Of a DNA stretch of 64,000 nucleotides, positions 61,874 through 64,000 are shown one piece after another; positions within the stretch are counted from its first letter, which is position 1; each line of letters begins with the position of its first letter. Source of the stretch: an uncultured Negativicutes bacterium (GTDB lineage: Bacteria; Bacillota; Negativicutes; Veillonellales; Megasphaeraceae). The notes beneath the pieces are model-generated. The model was not told where the DNA came from. It was given only the letters and a program-made list of their open reading frames with translations, and did no database searches. Made by a program: the position numbers and the translations under genes. The DNA lies in contig CAADUJ010000012.1 of NCBI GenBank assembly GCA_900752195.1, forward strand, positions 73,941-137,940, read 5' to 3'.

Positions 61874-62020
61874 ATTAAACGGGCTCGTTTGCATGGCAAA
61901 CATTACCCTATACTATGATGACTATTCACTATAAGAGAACGCAGTCAGTCGTTGGATACAGGTTCCCTTACAACGGAACACATTGAAAACAAGGCAGAAT
62001 AATCCATTGGGGCGGCATCT
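61874..62020. other. Intergenic remnant without a gene
   Basis: The stretch before the small frame at 62021 reads like coding sequence broken by a stop: an in-frame peptide SLDTGSLTTEHIENKAE ends in TAA shortly before the ATG. It may be the decayed front of the next gene. Confidence 0.35.
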
Positions 62021-62233
62021 ATGAGGATTCCGATGCAAGGGAAAGCCGGCAGTATGACCTATGCAGCGATTGCAGACAGCATAATTAAGGTCGCCAGTAC
62101 AGAAACGCAGGCACAGATTACTCATGATACGGAACATGCACTGAATCAGTTGAGGGAAATCTGTAATAGGAAAGACGTGGAAGAGCGGCAGGAATTAGTT
62201 CAATCTTGTATTAAAAGAGGTTTTATATTGTAA
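62021..62233 (+). CDS. Small orphan reading frame, possibly a gene remnant
   Basis: The 70-residue peptide is Ala/Glu/Gln-rich and would be helical (AAIADSIIKVASTETQAQITHDTEHALNQLREI). It has no convincing ribosome site and matches no family I know. Its composition looks coding rather than random. It could be the 3' end of a longer decayed gene whose front contains an in-frame stop, or a real short protein. Confidence 0.35.
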   Translation: MRIPMQGKAGSMTYAAIADSIIKVASTETQAQITHDTEHALNQLREICNRKDVEERQELVQSCIKRGFIL

Positions 62234-62299
62234 AATGAGTCAAGATAGGCGATAATATAACTATTCCGATATAATGAAATCAGTAAGGAGGTACCATGT

Positions 62300-63124
62300 A
62301 TGCGCGATATTTCCATAATCCAACATAAAAAAGGATTTATTAGTGATATGGATGGTGTAATCTATCATACCAACATATTATTGCCAGGGACGAAAGAATT
62401 TGTCAGATGGTTAGAAAAAGAGAAGAAGCAATTTTTATTCCTAACGAATTCGAGTGAAAAATCACCTCGTGAGCTACGGGAAAAATTATTGCGTCTAGGC
62501 GTGGATATCGATGAAAGCCACTTTTATACAAGTGCATTGGCTACAGCCAGCTTCCTATCTCATCAGTTACCAGGATGTAGTGCTTATGTAATTGGAGCCC
62601 CTGGTTTGTTAAATGCACTGCATGATGCGGGAATTACCTTTAATGATGTGAACCCCGACTATGTCGTTGTCGGAGAAACGACGGCATACAACTATGAAAT
62701 GATTGTACAAGCTACACAACTGGTTCAAAATGGGGCCCGCCTGGTTGCTACGAATACAGACATGACTAGTCCGAGTGACCGCGGTATCATTCCGGCTTGT
62801 CGGGCTCTGGTGGCTCCCATTGAATTGGCAACAGGTAAGCAGGCCTATTTCATCGGCAAACCAAATCCATTGATGATGCGGACGGGATTGAAGAAATTAG
62901 GTGTCCATTCTGAAGATGCTGTCATGATTGGCGACCGCATGGATACGGATATTATTGCCGGCGTAGAAACAGGGCTGGAAACCGTATTGGTCATGACCGG
63001 TGTCAGCACGATGGAAACGGTAAAACAATTCCCATATCGCCCGCATTATATTTTAAACGGTATTGGTGACATTGTTCCCAAAAGTCAAAGTGGCAACACT
63101 GTCTCAACGGGCAAAAAAGAATAA
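62300..63124 (+). CDS. HAD superfamily IIA phosphatase (NagD-like)
   Basis: The 274-residue enzyme has the HAD nucleophile motif ISDMDGVIYHTN near residue 16, motif II LFLTNSSEKS, the family IIA cap (about 80-190), Lys in FIGKPNPLM and motif IV MIGDRMDTDIIAGVETG near residue 213. NagD-type enzymes dephosphorylate sugar phosphates or nucleotides; substrate unknown. AAGGAGG is eight bases before the ATG at 62300. Codon use looks more AT-rich than upstream genes, and mobile remnants follow. Confidence 0.92.
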   Translation: MRDISIIQHKKGFISDMDGVIYHTNILLPGTKEFVRWLEKEKKQFLFLTNSSEKSPRELREKLLRLGVDIDESHFYTSALATASFLSHQLPGCSAYVIGAPGLLNALHDAGITFNDVNPDYVVVGETTAYNYEMIVQATQLVQNGARLVATNTDMTSPSDRGIIPACRALVAPIELATGKQAYFIGKPNPLMMRTGLKKLGVHSEDAVMIGDRMDTDIIAGVETGLETVLVMTGVSTMETVKQFPYRPHYILNGIGDIVPKSQSGNTVSTGKKE

Positions 63125-63164
63125 TACTATGCATGCTATGATAGATGCATAGTACCCCCCCTTC

Positions 63165-63201
63165 AAAATACTGGACTTCTTCATGAGAATCCAGTATTTT
63201 T
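63165..63201 (+). terminator. Terminator after the HAD phosphatase gene
   Basis: AAAATACTGGA pairs with TCCAGTATTTTT; the pairing is perfect over 11 bases. Confidence 0.85.
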
Positions 63202-63240
63202 GGCATTGGAAAGGCATATGTCATATGCAGTGCCGACTTA

Positions 63241-63286
63241 CAAGCTCCCACTTCAAACACTGAAGGTGTTAAATGGGGGAGTTGAC
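63241..63286. repeat. Hairpin followed by TTGAC, possible IS200/IS605-type end
   Basis: CTCCCA (63245-63250) pairs with TGGGGGAG (63274-63281), enclosing AACAC/GTGTT, and TTGAC follows at 63282-63286. Subterminal hairpins beside such a pentanucleotide are typical ends of IS200/IS605 elements. No transposase or TnpB is present, so this would be a solitary end or relic. Confidence 0.3.
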
Positions 63287-63351
63287 GTTCTTAAAAAGAA
63301 AGTGACTGCACGATGATGAGTCGTCTTAAAAATAAATAACTATAATCCCTC

Positions 63352-63380
63352 TTGCACGAACGCTGCAAATAGGGTATAAT
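63352..63380 (+). promoter_or_regulatory. Promoter of tRNA-Ala
   Basis: TTGCAC (63352-63357), 17 bases, TATAAT (63375-63380); start near 63387, about 15 bases before the tRNA. Confidence 0.85.
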
Positions 63381-63401
63381 ATTTCTCGTAGTCACTCACA
63401 T

Positions 63402-63477
<76 letters not shown>

Positions 63478-63489
63478 TACAGAAATGCG

Positions 63490-63524
63490 ATACCCACGCG
63501 GTTTAACAGCCGCGTGGGTATTTT
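63490..63524 (+). terminator. Terminator of tRNA-Ala
   Basis: ATACCCACGCGG pairs perfectly with CCGCGTGGGTAT, followed by T. Confidence 0.92.
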
Positions 63525-63598
63525 CGTTTATAGAAAATAAATGTTAAGTCAGTACAAAAGTCACTACAATATAAACACACAGCTACAAGTATTTTTTT

Positions 63599-64000
63599 TG
63601 TTCCGACCCTCAATTGATAGACCAAAAAACTAACGATTAGGAGGTCGGTTTTTTATGGCAAAATATAGCTACAAATTAAAAAACAGATTGTGAAAGAATA
63701 CGTAAAAGGAAATGGTAGTTATTGCGTTCTTGCCAAAAAGTATGGAGTACCCTCAAAGAAGCAAGTACATATCTGGGTTACTGCTTATAAAAAAATGGGG
63801 GGGGGCGATACAATCAAGGATGGGGATATCAAATGAAGGAATATATACACAATCTAAAAGAGAATCGAATTTTTCAAAGCATGTCCAGAAAGGGAAACTG
63901 TCACGATAATTCGGTAATGGAAAATTTCTTTGGCTTGTTAAAACAAGAAATATACTATGGTGTTGTGTATTATAGTTATGATGAATTGAAAGCTGAAATA
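63599..64000 (+). mobile_element. Truncated IS3-family (IS150-like) element
   Basis: The probable left end begins TGTTCCGACC around 63599, similar to IS150-group ends, and is followed by a ribosome site and a broken transposase. The element continues past the window edge, so its right end is not seen. Confidence 0.7.
63656..64000 (+). pseudogene. IS3-family transposase remnant with internal deletion
   Basis: The first part encodes the OrfA helix-turn-helix region (after one frameshift in an A-run: IVKEYVKGNGSYCVLAKKYGVPS, then VHIWVTAYKKMG). At a run of nine G near 63798 it jumps to the C-terminal part of OrfB in another frame (NQGWGYQMKEYIHNLKEN, then SMSRKGNCHDNSVMENFFG with the last catalytic Glu of DDE). 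The middle of OrfB, with both Asp residues, is missing. It cannot make active transposase. Confidence 0.85.

Noticed and set aside
61649..61903. Minus-strand frame of 84 codons ending in SIVEGGLLVIS
   Set aside because: Its C-terminal part is the reverse complement of the conserved guaA end and its middle is the inverted-repeat element, so it is a shadow.

Overview
The window reads as an ordinary chromosomal segment of a diderm Firmicute of the Negativicutes, most likely Megasphaera or a close relative in the Veillonellaceae. The main evidence is an outer-membrane porin of the OmpM type (signal peptide, one SLH domain, coiled coil, beta-barrel ending in Phe) at 21892-23259. It sits among Firmicute-type gene clusters: walJ-htrA-rlmH, nusB-xseA-xseB-ispA-tlyA-nadK-argR-recN, floA-nfeD, and a T-box in front of trpS. 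Base composition looks close to 50% GC. The genus is an inference from gene content, not a measurement.

Layout. 1-2000 (minus): a tetrapyrrole operon (GNAT, sirC, hemC, start of a uroporphyrinogen-III methyltransferase). 2100-7150 (plus): a D,D-carboxypeptidase, an orphan response regulator, an EamA transporter, and pyrF-pyrE with a membrane protein. 7147-13884 (minus): a second EamA transporter and a five-gene polyamine operon (speA, speE, speB, carboxyspermidine dehydrogenase, nspC) behind a leader of about 370 nt that ends in a terminator. 14293-14523: a GC-rich, hairpin-rich block between two divergent promoters. 14560-20607 (plus): T-box and trpS, yfbR, a hypothetical, nfeD-floA with a small membrane protein, and a hydrolase. 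20703-25302: mostly minus-strand single genes (moaB, porin, flavin reductase, sirtuin, HD protein). 25632-42122 (plus): an AGCS symporter, a secreted protein with a pseudo-exonuclease, cobU-cobS-cobC, rsuA, pepP, efp, then the long nusB to recN cluster. 42147-50032: dapB-asd-dapA, typA, a small protein with a secreted nuclease, and a second AGCS symporter behind an attenuator-like leader. 50226-54803: a corrinoid-activator fusion and metH. 54945-61694: a secreted protein, deoC-walJ-htrA-rlmH, two CBS proteins, guaA. 61695-64000: an elaborate inverted-repeat element, a small orphan reading frame, a HAD phosphatase, tRNA-Ala(GGC) and a decayed IS3-type element. This last stretch looks the most accessory.

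Themes. Cobalamin recurs: siroheme/corrin precursor genes at the left edge, lower-ligand assembly genes cobU-cobS-cobC, B12-dependent MetH, and a dedicated activator protein. Polyamines, diaminopimelate synthesis, a PG carboxypeptidase and the SLH porin may be linked. In several Negativicutes the outer membrane is tethered by SLH porins to polyamine-modified peptidoglycan, so this neighbourhood contains pieces of that envelope system, although the modifying enzyme is not here.

Less conventional items are the speA leader, the GC-rich intergenic block, the element after guaA, the membrane-anchored pseudo-exonuclease and the MetH-activation/ferredoxin/ASKHA fusion. No CRISPR array, prophage or recognisable defence island was seen.
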